A DNA stretch of 64,000 nucleotides from Pseudomonas sp. CFII64 (GCF_000416235.1 NZ_ATLO01000049.1:248001-312000); one strand, 5' to 3'. Counted from the stretch's first letter, positions 52,436 to 61,757 are shown. Numbers and translations: made by a program. Notes: generated by a model not told the origin, from the letters alone.

Positions 52436-53260
52436 ATGGCTGGCAAGAAAAAGCTTGAGAAAGAAGGCAGCTCCTGGATCGGCGGAGTCGAAAAATACTC
52501 CCGTCAAATCTGGCTGGCTGGCCTGGGTGCTTACTCCAAAGTCAGCAATGACGGCAGTAAGCTTTTTGAAACCCTCGTCAAAGATGGCGAGAAGGCCGAG
52601 AAAGAAACCAAGGCCGACCTCAGCAAAGAGGTCGATGAAGTCAAGGGCAAGGCGAAGTCGCGCGTTGGCGATGTGAAAGACCTGGCGCTGGGTAAATGGA
52701 GCGAGCTGGAAGGGGCTTTCGACAAGCGTCTGAACAGTGCCATTTCCCGTCTGGGTGTGCCGAGCCGCAATGAAGTCAAGGCACTGCACAACAAGGTTGA
52801 TCTGCTGACGCGGCAGATCGAAAAACTGACCGGCGAATCGGTTCCGCCGGTTACTCGTGCGTCGGCATCCCGGCCCAAAGCCACGGCCAAGCCGTTGGTC
52901 AAGGCAGCCGCCAAGACCGTCGCGAAAACCGCGGATAAAGCGGCGAGCAAAACCGCTGCGGCCAAGCCAGCAGTGAAAGCGGCAGCGGCCAAACCGGTTG
53001 CAGCAGCCAATAAAGCGGCGACGACCACGGCCAGCAAGGCTAAAGCGGTGGCGGCCAAGGCTTCCACGCCGAAGAAACCGGCCGCGCCGAAAAAGCCTGC
53101 TGCACCGAAAGCCGCAGCCGCCAAGCCGGCCGCTGCGAAACCTGCGGCGAAACCTGCGGCCACGCCGACCGCAAGCGCGACACCGGCTGCCAGCACTACC
53201 GCAGCTTCCCCGGCAGCGAGCACCAACTCGACCTCGTCGACGCCTGCCAGCCAGTCCTGA
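52436..53260 (+). CDS. phaF: PhaF phasin with histone-like tail
   Basis: A 274-residue nucleoid-associated phasin. The N-terminal phasin domain (residues 1-135: KYSRQIWLAGLGAYSKV, LGVPSRNEVKALHNKVDLLT) binds the PHA granule. The C-terminal half is a histone H1-like stretch of Lys/Ala/Pro repeats (KPAAPKKPAAPKAAAAKP type) that in P. putida binds DNA and helps partition granules to daughter cells. It is cotranscribed with phaI and closed by an intrinsic terminator. Confidence 0.95.
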   Translation: MAGKKKLEKEGSSWIGGVEKYSRQIWLAGLGAYSKVSNDGSKLFETLVKDGEKAEKETKADLSKEVDEVKGKAKSRVGDVKDLALGKWSELEGAFDKRLNSAISRLGVPSRNEVKALHNKVDLLTRQIEKLTGESVPPVTRASASRPKATAKPLVKAAAKTVAKTADKAASKTAAAKPAVKAAAAKPVAAANKAATTTASKAKAVAAKASTPKKPAAPKKPAAPKAAAAKPAAAKPAAKPAATPTASATPAASTTAASPAASTNSTSSTPASQS

Positions 53261-53276
53261 TTCAAGGCTGGAAAAC

Positions 53277-53313
53277 AAAAAACCCGACCTGTGCAAGCAG
53301 GCCGGGTTTTTTT
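53277..53313 (+). terminator. Rho-independent terminator of phaIF
   Basis: Stem AACCCGACCTG / CAGGCCGGGTT (one mismatch) has a TGCAAG loop and is followed by T7, 16 bp after the phaF stop. An A-run before the stem would give weak reverse activity. Confidence 0.92.
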
Positions 53314-53320
53314 GAGCCCC

Positions 53321-53389
53321 GTAGGAGCGGCTTCAGCCGCGAGGAACCTCAGCCGCGAGCGACGTCCTCCCGGCTAAAGCCGGTCCTAC
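53321..53389. repeat. Double REP element between phaF and phaD
   Basis: GTAGGAGCGGCTTCAGCCGC, then a short second CTCAGCCGCGAG copy, then CTCCCGGCTAAAGCCGGTCC. It lies between convergent phaF and phaD. Confidence 0.86.
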
Positions 53390-53409
53390 AGCGAATCGTG
53401 GGTCCCACT

Positions 53410-54024
53410 TCACGCCTCCAGATAATGCATCGCCAACTGCTGCGCAGCATCGCGGGAGGCGGGGATCAGGTGCGGCGCGACCAGCATCATGATCTGGTAG
53501 ACCACCACCTCGCTCTGACCTTTGCGGCCCAGAATGCGCTGGTAATCCAGGGAAAACAGCAAGGTCATGCTGATCTGCTCCACCAGTTGCCCCAACGCCT
53601 GGGTATCGCTGACGATCTGCCCTTCGGCTTTGAGACGCGCCAGCAGCGACGCCAGCGTGCGTTTGATGGCATTGAGCAGGTTGCGAATCCCCCGCGCCAG
53701 CTTCGGCAGGCGTGAGGCAAGATTGGACAGGTCCTGAAACAGGAACCGGTAATACGCCAGGCGCTCAACGATCAGGTGCAGGAACAGCCAGTAATCCTCT
53801 GCCGCCAGCTGCGCGTTGTCCGGTGGGTCGAGCAGCGGAGACAGTTCGGCGTGAAAGCGTTCGAACAGCTCCAGGATCACCGGCTCCTTGCCATGAAAGT
53901 GGTAATACAGATTGCCGGGGCTGATCCCCAGTTCGTTGGCAATTTCCAGGGTTGAAACGTTCGGCTCGCCCTGCTCGTTGAACAGGGTCAAGGCACATTC
54001 AAGTATGCGGTCGCGGGTTTTCAT
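53410..54024 (-). CDS. phaD: PhaD, TetR-family regulator of the pha genes
   Basis: A 204-residue TetR-family protein. The helix-turn-helix lies at residues of about 5-48 (TRDRILECALTLFNEQGEPN, VSTLEIANELGISPGNLYYHF). The rest is the all-helical ligand domain. In P. putida PhaD activates the phaC1 and phaI promoters in response to a fatty-acid-derived CoA signal. It is downstream of phaC2 in the phaC1-Z-C2-D order, separated by a REP element. Confidence 0.94.
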   Translation of the reverse strand: MKTRDRILECALTLFNEQGEPNVSTLEIANELGISPGNLYYHFHGKEPVILELFERFHAELSPLLDPPDNAQLAAEDYWLFLHLIVERLAYYRFLFQDLSNLASRLPKLARGIRNLLNAIKRTLASLLARLKAEGQIVSDTQALGQLVEQISMTLLFSLDYQRILGRKGQSEVVVYQIMMLVAPHLIPASRDAAQQLAMHYLEA

Positions 54025-54045
54025 CCAGTCTTCTTGTTTTGAATT

Positions 54046-54132
54046 GTTGGAGCGCGGCTTGCCCGCGAAGGGGTCATGTCAGTCGATACCAATGTCGACT
54101 GATCGATGGGTTCGCGGGTAAGCCTCGCTCCA
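54046..54132. repeat. REP-like palindrome between phaC2 and phaD
   Basis: GTTGGAGCGCGGCTTGCCCG opens and GGGTTCGCGGGTAAGCCTCG closes the element. An internal dyad, CAGTCGATA ... TCGACTGATCGA, sits at its centre. Confidence 0.85.
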
Positions 54133-54144
54133 GCAGAATCACGC

Positions 54145-55830
54145 CTAGCGCACATGCACATAAGTCCCCGGCGCCGCTTCCATGGGCGGGTAATTGGCGT
54201 TGCCCAGGGTGGTCAGGGTTTCCCGTTGTGCGCCAGACCGCGCCTGGACCCACTCCAGCCAGGTCGGCCACCAGCTGCCGTCATGGCTTTTGGCGTCGTA
54301 ATACCAGGCGCGCGGGTCGCTGCTGAGTTTTTCATGTTCGACAAAGGTCGATTTAGGATTGCCCGGCGGATTCAGGATGCTCTGCACATGGCCGCTGTTG
54401 GACAGCAGGAAACGTCGTTCGCCGCCCAGCAACAAGGTCGAGCGATAGACCGCGTCCCAGGGCGTGATGTGGTCGTTGATGCCGGCAACGTTGAAGCTGT
54501 CGACGTTGACTTTCTGCAGATCGATGGGCGTGCCGCACACTTCAAGACCGCCTGGATGAGTCAGCGGGTTGTGCTTGAAGAAGTCCAGCAAGTCGCCATG
54601 CATGGCCGCCGGCAAGCGTGTGGTGTCGTTGTTCCAGTAGAGAATGTCGAACGCTGGCGGCGATTTTCCCAGCAGGTAGTTGTTGATCCAGTAGGTCCAG
54701 ATCAAGTCGTTGGGGCGCATCCAGGCAAAGACCTTGGCCATGTCGCGGCCGTCCAGTACGCCTTGTTGATACGAGCGCCGCTTGGCCGCTTCCAGCGCTT
54801 CTTCGTCGATGAACAGCGTGGCCGGGCTTTCGATCTGGCTGTCCAGCAGGCTGACCATGTAGGTAGCGCTGGAAACGCGACGCAGTTGACGCTTGGCCTG
54901 CAAATGGCCTTGCAGCGCAGCGATGGTCAAGCCTCCGGCACAGGCGCCCACCAGATTCACTTCCCGCGCACCGGTAATGGCGCGGCAGACGTTCAGGGCT
55001 TCTTCTGCGGCCTGAACATAGCTGGAAAGCCCCCACTCGCGATGACGCACATCCGGGTTGCGCCAGCTGATGACAAAGGTTTGCAGGCCGTTCTTGAGGC
55101 AGTACTGCACGAAGCTGTTATTCGGGCTGAGATCGAAAATGTAGAACTTGTTGATCTGCGGCGGCACGATCAGGATCGGCCTTGCGTACTGTTTTTCACT
55201 CATGGGTTTGTACTGGATCAGCTCCAGCACTTCATTGCGAAACACCACCGAACCGGGCGTCGTCGCCACCGTGCGGCCCACTTCAAACGCGTCCTTGGTG
55301 GTTTGTCTGGGTAAACCGTTGTTGTGCAGCATGTCGTCGAACAGATGGCTCAGGCCTTTGAACAGACTGTTGCCACCGGTATTGAACAACTCCTTGACTG
55401 CCACTGGATTGAGCAGGGTGTTGGACGGCGACACCGCGTCGTTGATCAAGGAGAAAATGAAATGCGCACGCGCCCGGTCGTCTTTGGACAGATCGCTGTC
55501 GTCGATCCAGTGCCTGACCTGATGCTGCCAGCTCAAATAGGCTTGCACGCCACGCCGGTAAAGCGGGTTGAGGCTCCACGTCGGGTCATTGAAGCGGGTG
55601 TCGCGCGGGCTCGGCGTGTAGGGCGTCTCGCCAAGCAACAGGATTCGGCTCAATTGGCGGCCCAGCGCCAGCGTGTGTCGGGCGCTGCGTAATGGATGGC
55701 GCAAGCCCTGCGCGGCCATGGTGCGCAAGGTTGAAAATAGATCCTGACCGCGCAGGCCGGTAATCGCGCTTTGCGCATTGATATAGGTCTGCGCTGTAAT
55801 GTCGCTGCTTTTTACGGGCTTGTCTCGCAT
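54145..55830 (-). CDS. phaC2: PHA synthase PhaC2 (class II)
   Basis: A 561-residue class II poly(3-hydroxyalkanoate) synthase, polymerising medium-chain 3-hydroxyacyl-CoA at the granule. The modified lipase box GACAGG places the nucleophile at Cys 297; NDHITPWDAVY and SGHVQSILNPPGNPK carry the catalytic Asp and His. The ATG at 55830 gives the usual length; an upstream frame to 55878 is discarded. It lies between phaZ and phaD and closely resembles PhaC1. Confidence 0.96.
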   Translation of the reverse strand: MRDKPVKSSDITAQTYINAQSAITGLRGQDLFSTLRTMAAQGLRHPLRSARHTLALGRQLSRILLLGETPYTPSPRDTRFNDPTWSLNPLYRRGVQAYLSWQHQVRHWIDDSDLSKDDRARAHFIFSLINDAVSPSNTLLNPVAVKELFNTGGNSLFKGLSHLFDDMLHNNGLPRQTTKDAFEVGRTVATTPGSVVFRNEVLELIQYKPMSEKQYARPILIVPPQINKFYIFDLSPNNSFVQYCLKNGLQTFVISWRNPDVRHREWGLSSYVQAAEEALNVCRAITGAREVNLVGACAGGLTIAALQGHLQAKRQLRRVSSATYMVSLLDSQIESPATLFIDEEALEAAKRRSYQQGVLDGRDMAKVFAWMRPNDLIWTYWINNYLLGKSPPAFDILYWNNDTTRLPAAMHGDLLDFFKHNPLTHPGGLEVCGTPIDLQKVNVDSFNVAGINDHITPWDAVYRSTLLLGGERRFLLSNSGHVQSILNPPGNPKSTFVEHEKLSSDPRAWYYDAKSHDGSWWPTWLEWVQARSGAQRETLTTLGNANYPPMEAAPGTYVHVR

Positions 55831-56003
55831 GGGGGCAACACTCCTTCGTCGTACCATCGAACCAATACAGCTACGCAAGCCCCTGTCCGAGCGGGCTTGC
55901 GTCGTTCTGCGCTGTGCGAAACTCCGATCTTCGCGTGCAGTCAGTGAAGCGTCTTGCCAATCGTGAATCGTGAACCTTGAGTGGTGGATTAAAGACGATG
56001 AAT

Positions 56004-56858
56004 TCAGCGCGCGCTGGGCGCGGGGTGTGGATGCATGACGGCGCGCTGCCGTTCCTGCTCCAGAAATTTCATGATGATGGGCGCCACGGCTTCAGCCCGG
56101 GTGATCAAAAACAAATGACCGTCATCGATTATGTGTAGCTGGGCGTTGGGTATCCGCCAGGCCAGCAGTCGCATGTTGATCAGCGGGATCAGCGGATCGT
56201 CGTCACCGGCCAGCACCAGCGTTGGCTGATGGATCTTGTGCAGCCAGTGAATGCTGGTCCAGCCCATGCCCGCGAATAACTGCCAGTAATATCCCAGCTT
56301 GCCGGACGAGCGAACCTTGGCCGCATGATTCGCCGCCAGGTGCGGATCGCGCCGAAAAGCACCGCCGTAGATTTCCGGCGCGATGCGAATCACATGGGAC
56401 GGCTGGATATAACGCCGCGGGCTGGCCATCAACCACAGCACGCGGGGTTTGCCCGGCACCATGACCGCGCCTGCCGCCGTAGCCGCCAGCACCAGCTTTT
56501 TGCAGCGCTCGGGATAATCGTAGGCGAACTGTTGGGCCAGCGCGCCGCCCCATGAAACGCCGATGACGTTGACCTGACCGTAATCCAGATAATCGAGCAT
56601 CCGCGCCGCCAGTTTGGCCAGGCCGGGAAAGCGATACGGGCGACTTGGCGTGGAAGAACCACCGACGCCCGGCACATCGAACGCGATCACTTCCAGATCC
56701 GGGTCCAGCGCATCGACGAACGGAAACACCAACTCCAGGTTGGCACCGATGCCGTTGAAAATCAGCAAGGGTGTCAAATGAGGTTTGCCGGGGCGCACTG
56801 CGGTGCGAATGCTGTGACCATTCAAATCAATGGTGCGAAAAATAAACGGTTGCGGCAT
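56004..56858 (-). CDS. phaZ: PhaZ, intracellular PHA depolymerase
   Basis: PhaZ hydrolyses stored mcl-PHA to 3-hydroxyalkanoic acids. The 284-residue alpha/beta hydrolase has the lipase box GVSWGG (Ser 102), LAGDDDPLIP for the acid and IDDGHLFLITR with the catalytic His. The start MPQPFIFRTIDLNG at 56858 matches the family; the longer frame to 56912 runs into a REP element. It lies between phaC1 and phaC2, as in other pseudomonads. Confidence 0.96.
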   Translation of the reverse strand: MPQPFIFRTIDLNGHSIRTAVRPGKPHLTPLLIFNGIGANLELVFPFVDALDPDLEVIAFDVPGVGGSSTPSRPYRFPGLAKLAARMLDYLDYGQVNVIGVSWGGALAQQFAYDYPERCKKLVLAATAAGAVMVPGKPRVLWLMASPRRYIQPSHVIRIAPEIYGGAFRRDPHLAANHAAKVRSSGKLGYYWQLFAGMGWTSIHWLHKIHQPTLVLAGDDDPLIPLINMRLLAWRIPNAQLHIIDDGHLFLITRAEAVAPIIMKFLEQERQRAVMHPHPAPSAR

Positions 56859-56896
56859 GCGCGAAAGCCCATTTGGATTTTTGAGAAGCTCGCCCT

Positions 56897-56986
56897 GTAG
56901 GACCGGATTCATCCGGGAAGAGGCCCGTATAGCCGCTGCATTTTCGTCGTCGCAAATGCCGCCTTCCCGGATAAATCCGGTCCCAC
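56897..56986. repeat. REP-like palindrome between phaC1 and phaZ
   Basis: GTAGGACCGGATTCATCCGG pairs with TTCCCGGATAAATCCGGTCC. It splits phaC1 from phaZ within the operon, 20 bp downstream of the phaC1 stop, and may set their relative transcript levels. Confidence 0.88.
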
Positions 56987-57006
56987 AATAGCCAAAACAC
57001 TAGCTG

Positions 57007-58686
57007 TCAGCGCTCGTGTACATAAGTCCCCGGTGACGCCTCGCCCGCCGGCCAGGTTTTATTGCCCAGTTGCGTCGGGGTCTTTTTCAGCTTGCCCGAA
57101 CGCTCGGCCTGCCAGGCTTGCCAGTGCAGCCACCAGGAATCGGTGTGTTTGGTGCCGTTTTCTTGCCAGACTTTTGGGTCTGCGGGCATATCGGTATTGG
57201 TCATGTAGCGCGACTTGGGGTTGCCCGGCGGGTTGAGAATGCTCTGTATGTGACCGCTGCTGGACAGCACGAATTCAGTCTTGCCGCCAAACAACTGCGC
57301 CGACTTGTAGCAGGACAACCAAGGCGTGATGTGGTCGTTGGTCCCGGCCAGACAGAACACGTCGCTGGTGACCTGCTTGAGGTCAATCGGCGTGCCGCAG
57401 ACTTCCAGGGCGTTGGGCCGAATCAGCGGATTGTTCTTGAACATCTCGATCAGGTCGCCATGAAACGCCGCCGGCAGACGCGTGGTGTCGTTGTTCCAGA
57501 ACAGGATGTCGAAAACCGGCGGTTCGTTGCCCAGCAGGTAATTGTTGACCCAGTAATTCCAGATCAGATCGTTGGGGCGCATCCAGGCGAAGACCTTGGC
57601 CATGTCGCGTCCTTCCAGCACGCCCGCCTGATAGGAATGGCGCTTGGCCGATTCCAGGGTTTGCTCGTCGACAAACAGCGCCACATCGCTGTCCAGCGTG
57701 GTATCGAGGACGCTGACCAGCAACGTCAGGGCGTGAACCTTCTGTTCGCCCAGCGCGGCGTAATGCCCCAGCAGCGCGGTGCAGGTGATGCCGCCGGAAC
57801 AGGCGCCCAGCATGTTGATGTCTTTGCTGCCAGTGATGGCCATGACCACTTCCACCGCGTCCTTGAGGGCGTCGATGTACGTCGAAAGGCCCCATTCGCG
57901 CTGGGCCTTGGTCGGGTTGCGCCAGCTGACGATAAAGGTCTGCACCTGACTGCGCAGGCAGAAACGCGCGAGGCTCTTTTCCGGGCTCAGATCGAATACG
58001 TAGAACTTGTTGATTTGCGGCGGCACGACCAGCAGCGGCCGCTCATGCACCTGCTCGGTGATCGGCTTGTACTGGATCAGCTCCAGCACGTCATTGCGAT
58101 AGACCACGGCGCCTTCGGTGGTGCCCAGACTCTTGCCGACTTCGAAAGCGTCCATGTTGACCTGGCTCGGCATGCCGCCGTTGTGGACCAGATCCTTGGC
58201 CAGATGCGACAAACCATCGAGCACGCTTTTGCCACCCGTTTCGAAGAAGCGCTTGACCGCGGCGGGGTTGGCCGCACTGTTGGTGGGCGACATGGCTTCG
58301 GTCAGCAGATTGATCACAAAGTGACCACGACTGATGTCCTGCGCTGACAGATTGCTGGAGCCGACCCAGTCATGCAGCTCTTTGCGCCAGGCCAGATACG
58401 TTTGCAGATAACGGCGATACAGCGGGTTCTGGCTCCAGGCCGGATCGAGAAAACGCCGGTCGTCGCTGTCCGGTTGCAGGGCCGATTTGCCCAGCAATAC
58501 GTTTTTGAGTTCGAGGCCAAAATGCGCGACATGTTTGGCGCTGTGCCAGGGTTGCTTGAGCGCCTGACGCAAGACGGTCCGCGCAGTGCTGAGTAAATCC
58601 TTACGACGCAAGCCCACCACGGGATTGAGTCCCAGGGTGTGTTCAGAAGCTTGCTTTTGCAGGTCATCGTTGCTTTTGCTACTCAT
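57007..58686 (-). CDS. phaC1: PHA synthase PhaC1 (class II)
   Basis: A 559-residue class II PHA synthase, first gene of phaC1-Z-C2-D. The nucleophile is Cys 296 in GACSGG; TNDHITPW and SGHIQSILNPPGNPK hold the catalytic Asp and His. Ends and length match P. putida PhaC1. A GGAG site lies 9 nt before the ATG. PhaC1 and PhaC2 differ mainly in substrate preference in studied strains; that cannot be read here. Confidence 0.97.
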   Translation of the reverse strand: MSSKSNDDLQKQASEHTLGLNPVVGLRRKDLLSTARTVLRQALKQPWHSAKHVAHFGLELKNVLLGKSALQPDSDDRRFLDPAWSQNPLYRRYLQTYLAWRKELHDWVGSSNLSAQDISRGHFVINLLTEAMSPTNSAANPAAVKRFFETGGKSVLDGLSHLAKDLVHNGGMPSQVNMDAFEVGKSLGTTEGAVVYRNDVLELIQYKPITEQVHERPLLVVPPQINKFYVFDLSPEKSLARFCLRSQVQTFIVSWRNPTKAQREWGLSTYIDALKDAVEVVMAITGSKDINMLGACSGGITCTALLGHYAALGEQKVHALTLLVSVLDTTLDSDVALFVDEQTLESAKRHSYQAGVLEGRDMAKVFAWMRPNDLIWNYWVNNYLLGNEPPVFDILFWNNDTTRLPAAFHGDLIEMFKNNPLIRPNALEVCGTPIDLKQVTSDVFCLAGTNDHITPWLSCYKSAQLFGGKTEFVLSSSGHIQSILNPPGNPKSRYMTNTDMPADPKVWQENGTKHTDSWWLHWQAWQAERSGKLKKTPTQLGNKTWPAGEASPGTYVHER

Positions 58687-59051
58687 CTACGACGCTCCAT
58701 TGTCCTGAGACGAGCGCTGACTTCCCTGTGAAAAAAACAGCGCCACAGGCTAATGCCAGCACTAATGCTCGGGTTACCGATGATGGCTAAACACACGTGT
58801 TCCAAGGGGATCCGGCAACGCCACCGTCTTGCGCGTCTGAACAGCTGCGCTCCCTGCGACGGTTTACGATGCACACCCTTTGTGCTGCATGTTTTTCAAT
58901 GCAGGGAACTTGCCAGAGTCATTGGTTACGCGAGATTTCAAAAATTCGCAAGCAGCGCCAGTCATTGGCCGCTGCGCGGAACATTGAAACAAAAGGAATT
59001 AGAAAGCGCGTCCTAAAACGCCCGGCGGCCAGGAGCTGCGGGCTAGAGCGA
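58687..59051. other. phaC1 upstream region with no recognised gene
   Basis: This 365-bp gap should hold the phaC1 promoter. The minus strand shows the GGAG site and a 12-bp-spaced direct repeat of GCATTAG (58750-58768), a possible regulator site. I see no convincing -35/-10 pair, and the short open frames here lack family features. Confidence 0.5.
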
Positions 59052-59429
59052 TCACAGCATCAGCTTGACGATTTGCTCGGCAGGATCGCGGGATTTGCCG
59101 GCGTTTTTCAGCTCCAGCAAATAATCGTCCCAGAGGGATTCCTGGCGTTGCGCCAGTTGATAGAGATATTCCCAGGTGAACAATCCGCTGTCATGACCGT
59201 CATCGAAGGTCAATTTCAGTGCGTACTGACCGGCCGGTTCGACCTTGCTCAAACCAACACCGAGCTTGCCGAATTGCAGGATCGGTTTGCCATGGCCCTG
59301 AACCTCGGCGGAAGGCGAATGCACCCGCAAAAATTCAGCCGGCAGATGATATTCCTCGTCGGGCCCGTACTTCAGTGTCAGGGTTTTCGAGGCTTTGTGG
59401 AGCTGGATGGCGGTGGGGAGTTTGGTCAT
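59052..59429 (-). CDS. DUF971 (gamma-butyrobetaine-hydroxylase-like N-terminal) protein
   Basis: A 125-residue protein with the DUF971 domain, which in eukaryotes forms the N-terminal part of gamma-butyrobetaine hydroxylase. The blocks are LPTAIQLHKASKTLTLKY, YHLPAEFLRVHSPSAEVQGHG and the C-terminal FDDGHDSGLFTWEYLYQLA. The stand-alone bacterial form has no assigned role, though a link to iron-sulfur or ParA-type proteins has been proposed for related DUF971 fusions. The start MTKLPTAIQ at 59429 follows GGAGG. It lies downstream of hslU. Confidence 0.88.
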   Translation of the reverse strand: MTKLPTAIQLHKASKTLTLKYGPDEEYHLPAEFLRVHSPSAEVQGHGKPILQFGKLGVGLSKVEPAGQYALKLTFDDGHDSGLFTWEYLYQLAQRQESLWDDYLLELKNAGKSRDPAEQIVKLML

Positions 59430-59443
59430 AGGAGGCAGCGTAA

Positions 59444-59530
59444 AGCTGCAAGCCACAAGCTGCAAGAGGGAGCCGCGAAGCTCCGAGCCACAAGCCGATC
59501 AGCTTGTAGCTTGGAGCTTGCGACTCGAAG
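59444..59530. repeat. AGCTTGCAGCTT-type repeat between hslU and the DUF971 gene
   Basis: Repeated AAGCTGCAAGCCACAAGCTG, GCCACAAGCCGATCAGCTTG and TAGCTTGGAGCTTGCGACTC units can fold into a stem. This belongs to another Pseudomonas intergenic repeat family, distinct from the CCGGCTTTAGCCGG REPs. Confidence 0.75.
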
Positions 59531-59531
59531 C

Positions 59532-60869
59532 TTAAAGAATATACCGCGACAGATCTTCGTCGTTCGCCAGTTCACCCAGGTGACTGTTGACGTAGTCGGC
59601 ATCGATCCGGATCAGCTCTGCACCCGGCGCGCTGGCCAGGTCACCGGCGCTGAACGACACTTCTTCGAGCAGGCGCTCAAGCAAGGTGTGCAGGCGGCGG
59701 GCACCGATGTTCTCGGTCTTCTCGTTCACTTGCCAGGCAATCTCGGCGATGCGCTTGATGCCGTCCGGCTGGAACTCGATGTTCAAACCTTCGGTCTTGA
59801 GCAGCGCGCAGTATTGTTCGGTCAACGACGCATGAGGCTCGCTGAGGATGCGTTCGAAATCCTGCGGCGTCAGGGCCTTGAGTTCGACGCGAATCGGCAG
59901 GCGACCTTGCAGCTCGGGCACCAGATCGCTCGGCTTGCTCAAATGGAACGCACCGGACGCGATGAACAGGATGTGGTCAGTCTTGACCATGCCCAGCTTG
60001 GTGTTGACCGTGCAGCCTTCGATCAGCGGCAGCAAGTCGCGCTGCACGCCTTCGCGGGAAACGTCGACGCCGCCGGAATTACCGCGCTTGGCGACCTTGT
60101 CGATTTCGTCGATGAACACGATGCCGTGCTGCTCGACGGCTTCCAGCGCCTTGGCTTTGAGTTCTTCTTCGTTGACGAGGCGCCCGGCCTCTTCTTCGCG
60201 CACCAGTTTCAGTGCTTCCTTGACCTTGAGCTTGCGGCTCTTCTTCTTGCCCTTGCCCATGTTGGCGAACAGGCTTTGCAGCTGATTGGTCATCTCTTCC
60301 ATGCCCGGCGGCGCAGAAATATCGACACCGACGGATTCGCTGATCTCGATTTCGATTTCCTTGTCGTCCAGCTGGCCCTCGCGCAGGCGCTTGCGGAACA
60401 GCTGGCGCGTGTTGGAATCGCTGGCCGGCAGGGCGTCTTCATTGAAACCGGCGCGGGCTGGCGGCAACAGAGCATCGAGAATGCGTTCTTCAGCGGCGTC
60501 TTCGGCGCGATGGCGCACCTTGACGATTTCCTGCTCGCGCAACAGCTTGATGGCGGCGTCGGCGAGGTCGCGGATGATCGACTCCACGTCGCGGCCGACA
60601 TAGCCGACTTCGGTGAACTTGGTCGCTTCAACCTTGATGAACGGCGCGTTGGCCAGCTTGGCCAGGCGACGGGCGATTTCGGTCTTGCCGACACCGGTCG
60701 GACCGATCATCAGGATGTTCTTGGGTGTCACTTCAACGCGCAGCTCTTCGGGCAGCTGCATCCGGCGCCAGCGGTTACGCAAGGCGATGGCGACGGCGCG
60801 CTTGGCATCGTCCTGGCCGATGATATGGCGATTGAGTTCGTGGACGATTTCACGGGGAGTCATTGACAT
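59532..60869 (-). CDS. hslU: HslU, ATPase of the HslVU protease
   Basis: A 445-residue AAA+ unfoldase that feeds substrates to HslV. Walker A is GPTGVGKTEIARRLA and Walker B IVFIDEIDK; the pore motif region KVEATKFTEVGYVGRDVESIIRDL and an I-domain insertion (about 110-230) are present. The C-terminus ends EDLSRYIL, the tail that docks into HslV. The start MSMTPREIVHEL at 60869 is chosen over longer readings. It lies 67 bp downstream of hslV. Confidence 0.97.
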   Translation of the reverse strand: MSMTPREIVHELNRHIIGQDDAKRAVAIALRNRWRRMQLPEELRVEVTPKNILMIGPTGVGKTEIARRLAKLANAPFIKVEATKFTEVGYVGRDVESIIRDLADAAIKLLREQEIVKVRHRAEDAAEERILDALLPPARAGFNEDALPASDSNTRQLFRKRLREGQLDDKEIEIEISESVGVDISAPPGMEEMTNQLQSLFANMGKGKKKSRKLKVKEALKLVREEEAGRLVNEEELKAKALEAVEQHGIVFIDEIDKVAKRGNSGGVDVSREGVQRDLLPLIEGCTVNTKLGMVKTDHILFIASGAFHLSKPSDLVPELQGRLPIRVELKALTPQDFERILSEPHASLTEQYCALLKTEGLNIEFQPDGIKRIAEIAWQVNEKTENIGARRLHTLLERLLEEVSFSAGDLASAPGAELIRIDADYVNSHLGELANDEDLSRYIL

Positions 60870-60936
60870 GGTAGTTGGCGGCCCTCCAGCTGAATCGAGG
60901 TCTGCATGGCCGCTCACGGGAGCGGCCAAGGCAGGC

Positions 60937-61467
60937 TCATTCAGCGAGGTCCTGCTCCTCAATGGTGATGTTGTGGTTGGTGAACACGCAGATATCGCCA
61001 GCGATATGCAATGCGGTTTCGGCGATTTCACGGGCCGACAGTTCAGTCTTGAGCAGCAGGGCGCGGGCGGCGGCCTGTGCGTAAGGTCCGCCGGAACCCA
61101 TGGCGATCAAGCCATCTTCGGGCTCAACGACGTCGCCGTTACCGGTGATGATCAACGAAGCGTCTTTGTTGGCAACGGCCAGCATGGCCTCAAGACGGCT
61201 GAGGGAACGGTCGGTACGCCATTCTTTGGCGAGTTCGACGGCGGCACGCACCAGATGACCTTGGTGCTTCTCAAGTTGCCCTTCGAAGCGTTCGAAAAGA
61301 GTGAACGCATCGGCTGTGGCCCCGGCGAAACCGGCGATCACTTCACCATGGTAGAGACGACGCACTTTTTTCGCGTTGCCTTTCATGACGGTGTTGCCCA
61401 GAGAAACCTGGCCGTCGCCAGCCATGACGACTTTGCCGTGGCGGCGCACTGAAACGATGGTGGTCAA
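60937..61467 (-). CDS. hslV: HslV, threonine peptidase of the HslVU protease
   Basis: A 176-residue proteasome-like peptidase. After removal of the initiator residue, the N-terminal Thr of TTIVSVRRHGKVVMAGDGQV is the nucleophile. The start is a TTG at 61467, chosen because the family's Thr-Thr start follows it directly and GGAGA lies about 7 nt upstream; an ATG 16 residues earlier would bury the catalytic Thr. It is the first gene of hslV-hslU. Confidence 0.95.
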   Translation of the reverse strand: MTTIVSVRRHGKVVMAGDGQVSLGNTVMKGNAKKVRRLYHGEVIAGFAGATADAFTLFERFEGQLEKHQGHLVRAAVELAKEWRTDRSLSRLEAMLAVANKDASLIITGNGDVVEPEDGLIAMGSGGPYAQAAARALLLKTELSAREIAETALHIAGDICVFTNHNITIEEQDLAE

Positions 61468-61630
61468 GGGGAGAGTCTCCACGCAGCGGGGCGAAAATGC
61501 CCTGTGCAAACTCATATGGGGGTGGGGAAGGGTATTTCAACCTTGAGCAAGGTTGGGGGATGAATGGTGTTGAACGAAATCATCCCATTGGACCAACGCA
61601 TGACTGGCTGTAGTGGGGCGGACTCGTTTT

Positions 61631-61720
61631 GTAGGACCGGCGTTGGCCGGGAGGACGACGGTGCGTCCACAGCCGTTCTGTCATAAGAACGACCGCTCTC
61701 CCGGCTGAAGCCGGTCCTAC
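61631..61720. repeat. REP-like palindrome between hslV and the SPOR gene
   Basis: GTAGGACCGGCGTTGGCCGG pairs with CTCCCGGCTGAAGCCGGTCC. The element fills most of the gap downstream of the SPOR gene stop. Confidence 0.87.
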
Positions 61721-61757
61721 AGTATGGACAGATTCAGTGTGCCGCGTGCCCCGGCGA

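Noticed and set aside
58797..60866. Plus-strand 689-residue frame opposite hslU and the DUF971 gene
   Set aside because: It runs antisense to well-conserved hslU and has no domain of its own.
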